Origin: an uncultured Alistipes sp.
GTDB lineage: Bacteria; Bacteroidota; Bacteroidia; Bacteroidales; Rikenellaceae
NCBI GenBank assembly: GCA_944321955.1
Contig: CALUNG010000001.1
Location: 1 to 64,000 of the forward strand
Reading direction: 5' to 3'
DNA length: 64,000 bases
The first letter of the stretch is position 1, and every line of letters starts with the position of its first letter. Positions 7,811 through 16,749 of the stretch are shown here, one piece after another. The position numbers and the translations under genes were made by a program. The notes below the pieces were generated by a model that was given only the letters and a program-made list of their open reading frames with translations, was not told the origin of the DNA and did not search any database.

Positions 7811-10800
7811 ATGGCAGAAAAAAAATTCATTACTTGTGACGGTAACTACGCTGCGGCACATATCGCGTATATGTTCTCGGAAGTTGCGGCTATTTACCCC
7901 ATTACGCCTTCGTCCACAATGGCCGAACTCGTAGACGAGTGGGCTGCCCAGGGACGGAAAAACATTTTCGGTGAGACCGTAAAGGTTGTTGAAATGCAAT
8001 CGGAGGCCGGTGCTGCCGGTGCGGTTCACGGATCGCTCCAGAGCGGTGCTCTGACCACGACCTTCACTGCATCGCAGGGATTGCTGCTGATGATCCCCAA
8101 CATGTACAAGATCTCGGGCGAACTGCTGCCGGGCGTATTCCACGTTTCGGCTCGTGCGCTCGCCGCTCAGTCGCTCTCGATCTTCGGCGACCATCAGGAC
8201 GTCATGGCTACCCGTCAGACGGGTTTCGCCATGCTGGCTACCTCGTCCGTACAGGAGGTTATGGACCTTGCGGGTGTGGCACACCTCGTTGCCATCAAGT
8301 CGCGTGTTCCTTTCCTTCACTTCTTCGACGGATTCCGTACTTCGCACGAGATCCAGAAGATCGAACTTATCGACGAGGCCGCACTCACGTCGCTGCTCGA
8401 CCGCGATGCCCTCAAGGCTTTCCGTGCACGTGCACTGAACCCCGAGCACCCCGTAACTCGCGGTACCGCCCAGAACCCCGACATCTATTTCCAGACGCGC
8501 GAGGCTTCCAACAAGTTCTACGATGCCGTGCCCGACATGGTTGCCGAAACCATGGCCGAAATCTCGAAGATTACGGGTCGAACATACAAACCCTTCATGT
8601 ACTACGGAGCTCCCGATGCCGAAAACATCATTATTGCCATGGGCTCGGTTACCGAGACCATCAAGGAGTGCGTAGACTACCTGCGCGCCAAGGGCGAGAA
8701 GGTCGGTGTCATCACCGTTCACCTCTATCGTCCGTTCTCGGCAAAATACCTCTTCGACGTGCTGCCGACCACTGTTAAGCGCATCTGCGTTCTGGATCGC
8801 ACGAAGGAACCCGGAGCCAACGGCGAGCCTCTCTATCTCGACGTCCGCGACGTATTCTACGGCCACGAGCTGCAGCCGATGATCATCGGCGGTCGCTACG
8901 GCCTCTCGTCGAAGGACACCACGCCGGCACAGATGCTGGCCGTATTCGAGAACCTGAAGGCCGCACAGCCCAAGGATCGCTTCACGGTAGGTATCAACGA
9001 CGACGTTACGAACCTCTCGCTGCCCGTAGGCGAGGAGATATCGATGGCCAAGGAGGGTACCTTCGAGGCTCTCTTCTTCGGTCTGGGTGCCGACGGTACG
9101 GTAGGTGCCAACAAGAACTCGATCAAGATCATCGGCGGTTCGACCGACAAGTACTGCCAGGCTTACTTCTCGTACGACTCGAAGAAGTCGGGCGGCTACA
9201 CTTCGTCGCACCTGCGTTTCGGCGACAAACCCATCACGTCGCCCTATCTGGTAACGACTCCCGATTTCGTGGCATGCCACGTTCCTTCGTATGTCGACAA
9301 GTACGATGTGCTCAAGGGTCTGAAGAAGGGCGGTTCGTTCCTGCTCAACTCGGTTCATGACGCCAAGACCACATGTGCGACGCTTCCCGACCACATGAAG
9401 GTCTATCTGGCCAAGAACAACATCAACTTCTATATCATCAACGCCACCAAAATTGCCGCAGAACTGGGCCTGGGCTCACGCACCAACACCATCATGCAGT
9501 CGGCATTCTTCAAGATCGCCAACGTCATTCCGTTCGACAAGGCTGTCGAGGAGATGAAGCACGCCATTCTGAAGACCTACGGAAAGAAGGGCGAGGATAT
9601 CGTCAACATGAACTATGCTGCGGTCGATGCAGGCGGCAACGCCGTCGAGAAGGTCGAGGTTCCGGCAGAGTGGGCTTCTATCGAGGTCAAGGATGCCGCT
9701 CACACGGTTGACGCTTCGCGTCCGGCATTCGTGCGCAACGTGGTTGACCCGATCAACGCCCTGAAGGGCGATCAGCTCCCCGTATCGGCATTCAACGGCC
9801 GCGAGGACGGTACCTGGGACAACGGTACGGCCGCATACGAGAAGCGCGGTATCGCCGTGAACGTTCCCGAGTGGAAGATCGAGAACTGTATCCAGTGCAA
9901 CCAGTGCTCGTATGTCTGCCCGCACGCTGCCATACGTCCGTTCCTGGCAACCGAAGAGGAGGCTGCCGCCTCGGGTCTCGACTGGAAGCAGGGTCTGGGT
10001 GAAACCAAGGCTTACAAGTTCCGCGTTCAGGTTTCGCCGCTCGACTGTACGGGTTGCAGCAACTGCGTAGACGTCTGCCCCGCAAAGGAGAAGGCTCTGG
10101 TTATGCGCCCGCTCGAAACGCAGATGGCTCAGGCCGACAACTGGAAATACCTTACCGAGAAGATCGGTTACAAGGAGAATGCCGTGGACAAGACCAAGAG
10201 TGTCAAGAACCTGCAGTTCAGCCAGCCTCTGTTCGAGTTCTCGGGTGCCTGCGCAGGTTGTGGAGAGACTCCATACATCAAGGCCATTACTCAGCTCTTC
10301 GGCGACAAGATGATGGTTGCAAACGCTACGGGATGTACCTCGATATATTCGGGCTCCGCTCCGTCGACTCCGTATTGCACCAACGCCAAGGGTCAGGGTC
10401 CCGCATGGGCCAACTCGCTCTTTGAGGACAATGCCGAATTCGGTCTGGGTATGCACATCGGTGTCGAGAAGCTCCGCGACCGCATCCAGGCTCTTATGGA
10501 GAAGGCCATTGCCGAGTGCTCGCAGTGCTCCGACGAGCTGAAGGGCGTAATGAAGGAGTGGATCGCGAACCGTGGTTCGTCGTCGAAGTCGGCCGAGGTT
10601 ACCGCCCGCCTTATCCCGCTCATGGAAGCTTGCGGTTGCGATACCTGCAAGGAGATCCTCGAACACAAGGATTGGCTGGTCAAGAAGTCGCAGTGGATTA
10701 TCGGCGGCGACGGTTGGGGTTACGATATCGGTTACGGCGGTGTAGACCACGTACTGGCTTCGGGTCAGGATGTGAACATACTCGTTGTCGATACCGAGGT

Positions 10801-11341
10801 TTACTCCAACACCGGCGGTCAGTCGTCGAAGGCTACTCCTGTCGGAGCCGTTGCCAAGTTCGCATCGAGCGGCAAGCGTATCCGCAAGAAGGATCTGGGC
10901 GCCATGGCCATGACCTACGGCTATGTTTACGTGGCTCAGGTTTCGATCGGCGGTTCGCAGGCTCAGCTCTTCAACGTCCTCAAGGAGGCCGAAGCATATC
11001 CCGGTCCGTCGCTCATCATCGCCTATGCACCGTGTATCAACCACGGTATCAAGGGCGGCATGACGCGTACGCAGACCGTAGGCAAGGAGGCCGTTGCTTG
11101 TGGATACTGGCACCTGTGGCACTACAATCCGCAGCTTGAGGCTCAGGGTAAGAACCCGTTCGTGTATGACTCGAAGGAGCCCGACTGGTCGAAGTTCCAG
11201 GATTTCCTCATGAAGGAGGTACGTTATACTTCGCTCATGAAGTCGTTCCCGGCCGAGGCTCAGGAGCTCTTCAAGGCTGCCGAGGAGAACGCCAAGTGGC
11301 GTTATGCAAGCTACCAGCGTCTTGCCAAACTCGAATATTAA
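7811..11341 (+). CDS. nifJ: pyruvate:ferredoxin (flavodoxin) oxidoreductase
   Basis: Single-chain PFOR, 1176 residues from ATG 7811, the normal length for the family. It oxidises pyruvate with CoA to acetyl-CoA and CO2, passing electrons to ferredoxin, or runs in reverse as pyruvate synthase. Visible parts: an N-terminal pyrimidine-binding domain (YPITPSSTMAEL), the central gamma/EKR region, two [4Fe-4S] motifs (CIQCNQCSYVCP near residue 693, CTGCSNCVDVCP near 746), a third cluster ligand set around CAGCGETPY, and the thiamine diphosphate site beginning GGDGWGYDIGYGG near 965 with VYSNTGGQSSK. It is monocistronic between two terminator-like hairpins. Its reduced ferredoxin is the natural substrate of the Rnf complex at 24.6-29.7 kb. 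Confidence 0.97.
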   Translation: MAEKKFITCDGNYAAAHIAYMFSEVAAIYPITPSSTMAELVDEWAAQGRKNIFGETVKVVEMQSEAGAAGAVHGSLQSGALTTTFTASQGLLLMIPNMYKISGELLPGVFHVSARALAAQSLSIFGDHQDVMATRQTGFAMLATSSVQEVMDLAGVAHLVAIKSRVPFLHFFDGFRTSHEIQKIELIDEAALTSLLDRDALKAFRARALNPEHPVTRGTAQNPDIYFQTREASNKFYDAVPDMVAETMAEISKITGRTYKPFMYYGAPDAENIIIAMGSVTETIKECVDYLRAKGEKVGVITVHLYRPFSAKYLFDVLPTTVKRICVLDRTKEPGANGEPLYLDVRDVFYGHELQPMIIGGRYGLSSKDTTPAQMLAVFENLKAAQPKDRFTVGINDDVTNLSLPVGEEISMAKEGTFEALFFGLGADGTVGANKNSIKIIGGSTDKYCQAYFSYDSKKSGGYTSSHLRFGDKPITSPYLVTTPDFVACHVPSYVDKYDVLKGLKKGGSFLLNSVHDAKTTCATLPDHMKVYLAKNNINFYIINATKIAAELGLGSRTNTIMQSAFFKIANVIPFDKAVEEMKHAILKTYGKKGEDIVNMNYAAVDAGGNAVEKVEVPAEWASIEVKDAAHTVDASRPAFVRNVVDPINALKGDQLPVSAFNGREDGTWDNGTAAYEKRGIAVNVPEWKIENCIQCNQCSYVCPHAAIRPFLATEEEAAASGLDWKQGLGETKAYKFRVQVSPLDCTGCSNCVDVCPAKEKALVMRPLETQMAQADNWKYLTEKIGYKENAVDKTKSVKNLQFSQPLFEFSGACAGCGETPYIKAITQLFGDKMMVANATGCTSIYSGSAPSTPYCTNAKGQGPAWANSLFEDNAEFGLGMHIGVEKLRDRIQALMEKAIAECSQCSDELKGVMKEWIANRGSSSKSAEVTARLIPLMEACGCDTCKEILEHKDWLVKKSQWIIGGDGWGYDIGYGGVDHVLASGQDVNILVVDTEVYSNTGGQSSKATPVGAVAKFASSGKRIRKKDLGAMAMTYGYVYVAQVSIGGSQAQLFNVLKEAEAYPGPSLIIAYAPCINHGIKGGMTRTQTVGKEAVACGYWHLWHYNPQLEAQGKNPFVYDSKEPDWSKFQDFLMKEVRYTSLMKSFPAEAQELFKAAEENAKWRYASYQRLAKLEY

Positions 11342-11358
11342 AAGTATAAAACAGTTAG

Positions 11359-11395
11359 TGATGGTGTCCGGGAGCAGTGCTCTCGGACATCGTCA
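11359..11395 (+). terminator. 17-bp hairpin after nifJ
   Basis: TGATGGTGTCCGGGAGC (11359-11375) pairs along its full length, with three G-T pairs, to 11379-11395 around an AGT loop. No T-run follows, so it may act as an mRNA 3' end stabiliser or partial terminator. Confidence 0.6.
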
Positions 11396-11420
11396 TTGAA
11401 ACAAAAATAGAGATCGTATC

Positions 11421-11960
11421 ATGAAAAAGATTCTTATCGCGGCTCTGGCCATGGTCGTGGCAGCCGCTTGCGGAAAGGCAAACCTCCCGCTCGAAAATAC
11501 CAGCTGGAAGCTCGTTGAACTCAACGGCGAACAGAATGAGGCGTTTGCCGCAAACGAGGATTCGTTCTGGTTCTCGCTCGATGGTAAACAGATCGTCGGT
11601 GCCGGTGCTTGCAACCGTTTCTTTGGCAGCTATGAACTCTCCGACAACAACGGCATCGAGATAGGCCCCATGGGCATGACCAAGATGTTCTGCCCGAACA
11701 TAGAGCTCGAGGATGGCTTTGCCCGTGTCCTTGATGAGGCCAATGGCTACTCGATCGACGGTGACCAGCTTACGCTTACCAAGGATGGCGAAAAGATCGC
11801 CGTATTCAAGGGTTCAGCCATGCAGCCGAAACACAACGGCGTATCCGTAGACAAGATAAATGACGCCGTTGAGAGTAAGGCCGCAGGGCAGACGCCGGCT
11901 GAGGACAAGGAGGTAGAGGCTGCCGAAGCCGCCGAGATGTCGGTGGACGTTGCCGAATAG
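11421..11960 (+). CDS. META-domain lipoprotein (HslJ-like)
   Basis: Lipoprotein of 179 residues with lipobox VAAAC near residue 17. The META domain covers about residues 24-120: NTSWKLVELNGE, GAGACNRFFGSYE, MGMTKMFCPNIELEDGF. The paired cysteines and CN-F-G-Y pattern match HslJ-type META domains, which are implicated in envelope stress or drug resistance, with no known reaction. The last 45 residues are a low-complexity tail rich in Ala, Glu and Val. It is separated from nifJ by a hairpin and followed by a very strong bidirectional terminator. Confidence 0.85.
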   Translation: MKKILIAALAMVVAAACGKANLPLENTSWKLVELNGEQNEAFAANEDSFWFSLDGKQIVGAGACNRFFGSYELSDNNGIEIGPMGMTKMFCPNIELEDGFARVLDEANGYSIDGDQLTLTKDGEKIAVFKGSAMQPKHNGVSVDKINDAVESKAAGQTPAEDKEVEAAEAAEMSVDVAE

Positions 11961-11978
11961 CTCTCAGCTCTGATATCA

Positions 11979-12020
11979 ACAATAAACCGCATCTCCGTTT
12001 TCGGAGATGCGGTTTATTGT
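11979..12020. terminator. bidirectional terminator, perfect 19-bp stem
   Basis: ACAATAAACCGCATCTCCG (11979-11997), TTTT loop, and its exact complement 12002-12020. A/T-rich ends give a U-tract on either strand. It serves the convergent META lipoprotein and S1/P1 nuclease genes. Confidence 0.9.
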
Positions 12021-12036
12021 TTAGTGACCGGCGTTC

Positions 12037-12801
12037 TCAGAACAGGTCATCGAGAACCTTGGCAAGACGATACCCGGCTTTCATCAACTGGTCGTCCACC
12101 AGCCGGCTCGCCTCATTTACGAAAGGCCGTCCGAGGTCGCTGCCATCATGTGCCCAGTCGTATATGACACGGCAGTTGCGGGCATTCTCCTCGAACCATT
12201 CGGTCGGTGTTCCGGTCGTTATGGCTTTGATCTCCCTGCGCGACAGGCGATCCAGCTGGTCGGCATACTCGGAGTAGCTCCACAGATGGCTGGCATCGAT
12301 TACGCCCCGGTCCCATACGCGGTGGTAGCCTGTCTCCCTGCCCATTAACTTCACCTTGCGGACCTTCAGTCCGGGGTAGTAGACGTGTGACGGACAATGC
12401 ATGTCGCCGACAAGGTGTATGACATATTTGAGATTTACGACAACCGTCGAGTCGTCGAGTTCGCGATAGTGTTTCAGCCGTTCGATGGCATTTTCGAGTT
12501 CCGCCACGCAGTCGCCCTTCGGGTTCCGTACGGCATCGGTACTCTTCATGTTCTCGTCGACGGAACCTCCGTGCCACATTGTGGTATGCTCGTATCCGGG
12601 TGCATTGCGGTAGTCGTCCATCCACGATGCGTAGTAGATGATCGAGTGGCCGAGATACTTCTCGATTATCTTGCGGGCTTTGGGCGAGATGTTGCGTTCG
12701 GCGATGCAGGCTATGGTGTCGTGTCCGACGCGTCCCCAGCCGAAAGCCGATTGTGAAAGCGATATGGCTGCGATGGCCATGACAAGTGCGATCTTCTTCA
12801 T
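12037..12801 (-). CDS. secreted S1/P1-family nuclease
   Basis: Zinc-dependent single-strand nuclease/3'-nucleotidase of 254 residues. The signal peptide ends before WGRVGHD, so Trp22 would become the mature N-terminus, whose amino group and carbonyl bind zinc in P1 nuclease. Other ligands are visible: GH at 26-27, ASWMDD (about 58-63), THMW-type HTTMWH, the HLVGDMHCPSH motif (usually HxxGDxHQPxH) and a late ENARNC. It probably scavenges nucleotides or phosphate outside the inner membrane. It is a single gene with its own -7 element and a shared bidirectional terminator. Confidence 0.9.
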   Translation of the reverse strand: MKKIALVMAIAAISLSQSAFGWGRVGHDTIACIAERNISPKARKIIEKYLGHSIIYYASWMDDYRNAPGYEHTTMWHGGSVDENMKSTDAVRNPKGDCVAELENAIERLKHYRELDDSTVVVNLKYVIHLVGDMHCPSHVYYPGLKVRKVKLMGRETGYHRVWDRGVIDASHLWSYSEYADQLDRLSRREIKAITTGTPTEWFEENARNCRVIYDWAHDGSDLGRPFVNEASRLVDDQLMKAGYRLAKVLDDLF

Positions 12802-12830
12802 TTCGGTATTTGTGTTAAAGGTTGTTTTTA

Positions 12831-12838
12831 CAAAGATA
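12831..12838 (-). promoter_or_regulatory. -7 element of the S1/P1 nuclease gene
   Basis: The minus strand reads TATCTTTG, 29 bases upstream of the start codon. No clear TTG is found at 19-20 bases further upstream. Confidence 0.55.
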
Positions 12839-12897
12839 TGATAAAAAGGGTGGCTGTGTGCCGACTGTTACCGAAAATATGAATGCAATGAATACAA

Positions 12898-12931
12898 AAA
12901 AAAGAGAGACTTTTTCGAAGTCTCTCTTTTT
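12898..12931 (-). terminator. terminator of rplU-rpmA
   Basis: AAAAAGAGAGACTT pairs with AAGTCTCTCTTTTT around a five-base loop. Read leftwards it ends in a long U-tract just after the rpmA stop. Confidence 0.85.
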
Positions 12932-12955
12932 ATCGTTGTTCTGCAAACAGTGCTG

Positions 12956-13213
12956 TTATTCTACCGGAATAACGCTTACATAGGATTTGTCATTTGCCTT
13001 CTTGCAGAATACTACCGTACCGTCGATCAATGCATACAGCGTGTGATCCTTTCCCATACCCACGTTCTTGCCTGCATTGTGAACCGTACCTCTCTGGCGA
13101 ACGATGATGTTGCCTGCCTTAGCGAACTGACCACCGAAAAGTTTCAGACCGAGTCGTTTGCTCTCCGACTCACGGCCGTTCTTCGAACTACCTACACCTT
13201 TTTTGTGTGCCAT
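12956..13213 (-). CDS. rpmA: 50S ribosomal protein L27
   Basis: 85 residues with the conserved start [16 protein letters not shown] and the central [24 protein letters not shown]27 lies near the peptidyl transferase centre. The N-terminus begins directly with AHKKG and lacks the Firmicutes-type cleaved extension. It is 17 bases downstream of rplU, the usual gene pair, with a terminator after it. Confidence 0.98.
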   Translation of the reverse strand: MAHKKGVGSSKNGRESESKRLGLKLFGGQFAKAGNIIVRQRGTVHNAGKNVGMGKDHTLYALIDGTVVFCKKANDKSYVSVIPVE

Positions 13214-13230
13214 TTTCCTCTAATTTTAAG

Positions 13231-13542
13231 TTATGCAACAATATCCTCCACGAGAACTTGAGTCAGATACTGGCGGTGGCCATTGCATTTCTGGTATCCG
13301 GTTCTGCGCTTCTTCTTGAACACCAGGACCTTGTCATCCTTGAGGTGCTTGAGGATCTTACATTTTACCGAGGCGCCTTTGACTACAGGTGCACCTACTT
13401 TAACCTGACCGTCGTTGTCTACAAGCAGGACCTTGTCGAAACTCATGGACGAATTTTCTTCGCCCGAAAGACGGTGAACATAGAGTTTCCGACCTTTTTC
13501 AGCCTTGAACTGCTGACCTGCGATTTCTACGATTACGTACAT
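13231..13542 (-). CDS. rplU: 50S ribosomal protein L21
   Basis: 103 residues, [20 protein letters not shown] at the N-terminus and [18 protein letters not shown] near the C-terminus, both diagnostic for L21, a 23S rRNA binding protein. First gene of rplU-rpmA. A good Bacteroidota promoter lies 42 bases upstream. Confidence 0.98.
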   Translation of the reverse strand: MYVIVEIAGQQFKAEKGRKLYVHRLSGEENSSMSFDKVLLVDNDGQVKVGAPVVKGASVKCKILKHLKDDKVLVFKKKRRTGYQKCNGHRQYLTQVLVEDIVA

Positions 13543-13967
13543 TAATTAAAAAGTTATATCAGTTTTGACATAATTTCGGAGTGCAAAGATAACGATTTTT
13601 GACATACAAACAATATCTGTTTCAAACTTTTTTGATGACGATTCGGTTTTGGCATATTTTTGGGGATGAGGCTCAAACGGAAAACCGGATCAATCGTGTC
13701 GGAAACGGAACTTGCTGCATGCTGTGAGGTAGCTTTACGGGTATGATCGATGTATGAAATATTGTTGCCGCGTGCGCTACGCCTGCCGTCAGGCCTGTCT
13801 TGTCAAGGTCTGTTTCGACTTTGCTGCCTCTTGTTTCGTCTGATATCTTCAATATCCGTGACCTGCAGGCGCTTGTGCGTACGCTCCGGTTTTTTTGCGA
13901 AAAATTTTATTGTTATAAATATCACAATACCGAAAAAATACGTTATCTTTATAACAGAAAAGAATCA
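13543..13967. other. 425-base divergent intergenic region between rplU and cysQ
   Basis: Holds the rplU promoter on the left and a TATCTTTA element in front of cysQ on the right (13944-13951). The middle 330 bases have no credible coding frame and no long hairpin. It is GC-richer than a typical promoter region, so decayed coding sequence or a long leader is possible, but nothing specific is recognised. Confidence 0.6.
13584..13613 (-). promoter_or_regulatory. promoter of rplU-rpmA
   Basis: The minus strand has TTG (13613-13611), exactly 19 bases, then TATCTTTG (13591-13584), the full Bacteroidota consensus with ideal spacing. Confidence 0.8.
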
Positions 13968-14828
13968 ATGAACGGAGAAATGGTGGTTGCTCAGGATATA
14001 CGTGCCTATCTGATAGCCGAGGCGGTCAATGCGGCCGTAAAGGCCGGGGCCGAAATAATGAAGGTCTACAAGAACAGCGACGATTACGACATCAACATCA
14101 AAAGCGACATGACGCCAATAACGGTCGCCGATCGTCTGGCTCATGACAAAATAAAGGAGGCTTTGGGCCGTACGCGCATTCCGATTCTCAGCGAAGAGGG
14201 ACGCGAAATGCTCTACGACGAGCGTCGTAACTGGGAGATGTTCTGGCTTGTCGATCCGCTCGACGGAACGGTAGAATTCATCAAGGGCAACAACGAATTT
14301 ACGGTTAATATAGCCTTGATGCAGGACAATGTCTGCATCGGCTCGGTAGTATATGTACCTTATTTTAAGAAGATGTACATTGCAGGCAAGGGCCATGGCG
14401 CATTTCTTGTCGAAGATATAGCTCCGGATGCGAATGCCGCACATACATACGACGGACTCATGTCCAAAAGCGTTGCTTTGCCCCTGATAAGGGAGGTGCG
14501 CAAGAGTCCGCGCATAGCCGTTTCACGTTCGCACCAGACCCCCGAAACCGCAGAATACGTCGAGGCCATCCGCCGTCGATATCCCGATGCCGAGGTTGTT
14601 GAGCAGGGCAGTTCGTACAAGTTCTGCATGTTGGCCGAAGGTGTGGTCGACTACTATGTACGCACGAGTGCCACGTACGAATGGGATACGGCTGCCGGGG
14701 AACTTGTATTGGCCGAGGCGGGCGGGCGGACCACGGCATTGCCCGACGGTACGCCGCTCAGGTACAACAAGGAGGATCTGCACAACCCATGGTTCGAATG
14801 TCGCTCGGGCAACTGCATGATAAAATAG
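13968..14828 (+). CDS. cysQ: 3'(2'),5'-bisphosphate nucleotidase CysQ
   Basis: Inositol-monophosphatase-fold enzyme that removes the 3'-phosphate from PAP/PAPS. 286 residues from ATG 13968 (a second ATG is at 13980). Metal-binding motifs are in order: the KSDMTPITVADRLAHD segment, LSEEGRE for the first acidic ligand, WLVDPLDGTVEF for the signature motif, and late YEWDTAAGELVLAEAGG. The start is placed after the TATCTTTA element at 13944, which excludes the longer open frame upstream. A single gene closed by a perfect terminator. Confidence 0.92.
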   Translation: MNGEMVVAQDIRAYLIAEAVNAAVKAGAEIMKVYKNSDDYDINIKSDMTPITVADRLAHDKIKEALGRTRIPILSEEGREMLYDERRNWEMFWLVDPLDGTVEFIKGNNEFTVNIALMQDNVCIGSVVYVPYFKKMYIAGKGHGAFLVEDIAPDANAAHTYDGLMSKSVALPLIREVRKSPRIAVSRSHQTPETAEYVEAIRRRYPDAEVVEQGSSYKFCMLAEGVVDYYVRTSATYEWDTAAGELVLAEAGGRTTALPDGTPLRYNKEDLHNPWFECRSGNCMIK

Positions 14829-14836
14829 ATACGATT

Positions 14837-14869
14837 AAAGGCGCGGAGATCCGCGCCTTTCTTTTTTTT
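14837..14869 (+). terminator. terminator after cysQ
   Basis: AAAGGCGCGG (14837-14846), AGAT loop, CCGCGCCTTT (14851-14860), then a T-rich run to 14869. Confidence 0.92.
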
Positions 14870-14906
14870 GATGTATACGGCAAGGAATCCCGCCGTTACA
14901 TAAGGT

Positions 14907-15176
14907 TTACTCTTTGTGTATTTTCTCCTTTTCGGCCTCCTCGATGTCGCAGGCCGAGCAGTTGCCGCTGCATCCGATCTCCGCGCAGTCGACCTGGCCG
15001 GAGTCCTCGCGCGACTCCTGTACGGCGCACTTTATACCGAGCCGCTGCATGTTCCTGTTTGTCGAGATTTCACTTTCGATGAAGTGTCCCTTGACCATGA
15101 TTGTCAACGACATCCCGACGACGAACAGGGCTACGGCTCCGATTGCGCAAAGTATGACTATCAACCACGATGGCAT
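14907..15176 (-). CDS. small Cys-rich inner-membrane protein
   Basis: 89 residues from the ATG complementing 15174-15176. One N-terminal membrane helix (about residues 4-26, WLIVILCAIGAVALFVVGM) is followed by NRNMQRLGIKCA and a tail with clustered cysteines (DCAEIGCSGNCSACD). Small proteins with one helix, an N-MRKLGI-C segment and a Cys cluster are common in Bacteroidales but have no known function; the cysteines could bind metal or an Fe-S cluster. The frame is open further upstream, but the start chosen keeps the promoter outside the gene. It shares a palindromic divergent promoter with trkA. Confidence 0.7.
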   Translation of the reverse strand: MPSWLIVILCAIGAVALFVVGMSLTIMVKGHFIESEISTNRNMQRLGIKCAVQESREDSGQVDCAEIGCSGNCSACDIEEAEKEKIHKE

Positions 15177-15202
15177 AATGTTCCGATTTTTGGTTTCAGA
15201 TT

Positions 15203-15247
15203 TTGTTTTCAACCGACAAATGTATACATTTGTAGAATAAATTGCAA
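15203..15247. promoter_or_regulatory. divergent overlapping promoters on an 18-bp perfect palindrome
   Basis: ACAAATGTATACATTTGT (15216-15233) is its own reverse complement and carries a TACATTTG -7 element on each strand. Plus strand: TTG 15203-15205, 19-base gap, TACATTTG 15225-15232, towards trkA. Minus strand: TTG (15247-15245), 20-base gap, TACATTTG (15224-15217), towards the Cys-rich membrane protein. The two -7 boxes abut, so two polymerases could not bind at once. Confidence 0.75.
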
Positions 15248-15328
15248 AAATGTTGCCCGTTTCATTGCTCGGGCTGCGCAAGTGTTGAATCGCGACCGCA
15301 AGGTCGCAATGCTACTTTGCTTTAAGGT

Positions 15329-16669
15329 ATGAAAATCGTTATATCCGGAGTGGGTGAGATGGGCAGCCATCTGGCGAAGATGTTGAGCGGCAACGGCCAC
15401 GACATCACGGTCATCGATTCCGACCCCAAGCTGCTGGCCGACGTCAGCAGTCTGGCCGACGTGATTACGGTCGAGGGCGACGCCACGACATTTGCCGTGC
15501 TGCGCAAGGCGGCCGTGCGCAAATGCGACCTGTTCATCGCCGTGAACCATGTCGAGAACGACAACGTGCTCGCCGCCATCATGGCCAAACAGTTAGGCGC
15601 CAAGAAATCCATTGCCCGTATAGACAACAACGAGTATCTCGAACCCAACAACAAGGAGATGTTCATAAACATGGGCATCGACTACCTGTTCTATCCCGAG
15701 AAGGTCGCAGCCGGCGAGGTGATCAACCTGCTGGGGCATACGGCCACCACCGAATATGTCGACTTTTCGAGCGGCAAGCTGGCACTGGTCGTTTTCCGCC
15801 TCGAGCCGACGTCGCCGCTTGTGGGCAAGAGGCTGTCCGACATGTCGGAGACCGACATGTCGATGAGTTTCCGTACCGTAGCCATTTCGCGCGGCGGACA
15901 GACCATCATTCCGACCGGCGACGACGGCTTCATGGAGGATGACATGGTATATGTCATAACGCGTCAGGATTCGCTGCACGAGGTCATGGCTCTGTCGGGC
16001 CAGGCCGACGTGCGTGTCAAGAACATGATGATACTCGGCGGCTCGCGCATAGGCGTACGCATCGCCACCGAACTTCAGGACGAGATAAACATCAAACTCA
16101 TAGATTATAACGCCGACAAGGCATACCGTTTGGCAGAGTTGTTGGACAAAACCCTTATCATCAACGAGGACGGCCGCAATACCGAAGCGATGATGGAGGA
16201 GGGGCTTTCGAACATGGACGCCTTCGTGGCCGTTACGGGACGAAGCGAGACCAACATCCTGACCGCCATGCTCGCCAAACGGATGGGCGTAAAGAAGGTA
16301 ATAGCCGAGGTCGAGAACCTCAACTACATAAACCTGGCCGAGAGTATCGGTATCGACACGATAATCAACAAGAAGCTGGTTACGGCGTCGAATATCTTCC
16401 GGTTTACGATGTCTACGGACGTGCAGGCCATCAAGTGCCTTACGGGCAGCAATGCCGAGGTTCTGGAGTTCATCGTCAAGCCCAACTCGCCGGCCACCAA
16501 GAACCGCATCAAGGACATGGGACTGCCCCGTGATGTGATTATCGGAGGTATAGTGCGCGGAGACAAGGTTTTCATCGCCGTCGGCAATACCGAGATAAAC
16601 GCCTACGACCGGGTGGTGGTTTTCGCCATGCCGTCGGCCATAGACAAGATAGGTTCTTACTTTAATTGA
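15329..16669 (+). CDS. trkA: Trk potassium uptake regulatory subunit TrkA
   Basis: 446-residue cytoplasmic gating protein of the TrkH/TrkG potassium channel. It has two tandem RCK units: a Rossmann NAD-binding domain with GVGEMG (about 7-12) and DSDP, a TrkA-C domain (LVGKRLSDMSETD), a second Rossmann domain with ILGGSRIG, and a second TrkA-C ending in YDRVVVFAMPSAIDK. The double arrangement equals E. coli TrkA. No trkH is adjacent within the window. It is transcribed from one half of the palindromic promoter 96 bases upstream. Confidence 0.95.
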   Translation: MKIVISGVGEMGSHLAKMLSGNGHDITVIDSDPKLLADVSSLADVITVEGDATTFAVLRKAAVRKCDLFIAVNHVENDNVLAAIMAKQLGAKKSIARIDNNEYLEPNNKEMFINMGIDYLFYPEKVAAGEVINLLGHTATTEYVDFSSGKLALVVFRLEPTSPLVGKRLSDMSETDMSMSFRTVAISRGGQTIIPTGDDGFMEDDMVYVITRQDSLHEVMALSGQADVRVKNMMILGGSRIGVRIATELQDEINIKLIDYNADKAYRLAELLDKTLIINEDGRNTEAMMEEGLSNMDAFVAVTGRSETNILTAMLAKRMGVKKVIAEVENLNYINLAESIGIDTIINKKLVTASNIFRFTMSTDVQAIKCLTGSNAEVLEFIVKPNSPATKNRIKDMGLPRDVIIGGIVRGDKVFIAVGNTEINAYDRVVVFAMPSAIDKIGSYFN

Positions 16670-16749
16670 TACCGTACGACTGCTACCCGGACGCGAATAG
16701 ACGGAGAGACCTGCACGATGTTTTGCAAGTTCAATAAAATATTGTTCAG

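Noticed and set aside
7790-9394. Long open frame opposite nifJ (534 codons)
   Set aside because: A shadow of GC-rich codon usage in nifJ. No signal, no domain, and complete overlap with a certain gene.
13750-13971. 73-codon frame between rplU and cysQ
   Set aside because: Composition is random-like and Cys/Leu/Arg-rich, no ribosome site or family resemblance, and it overlaps the cysQ promoter region.
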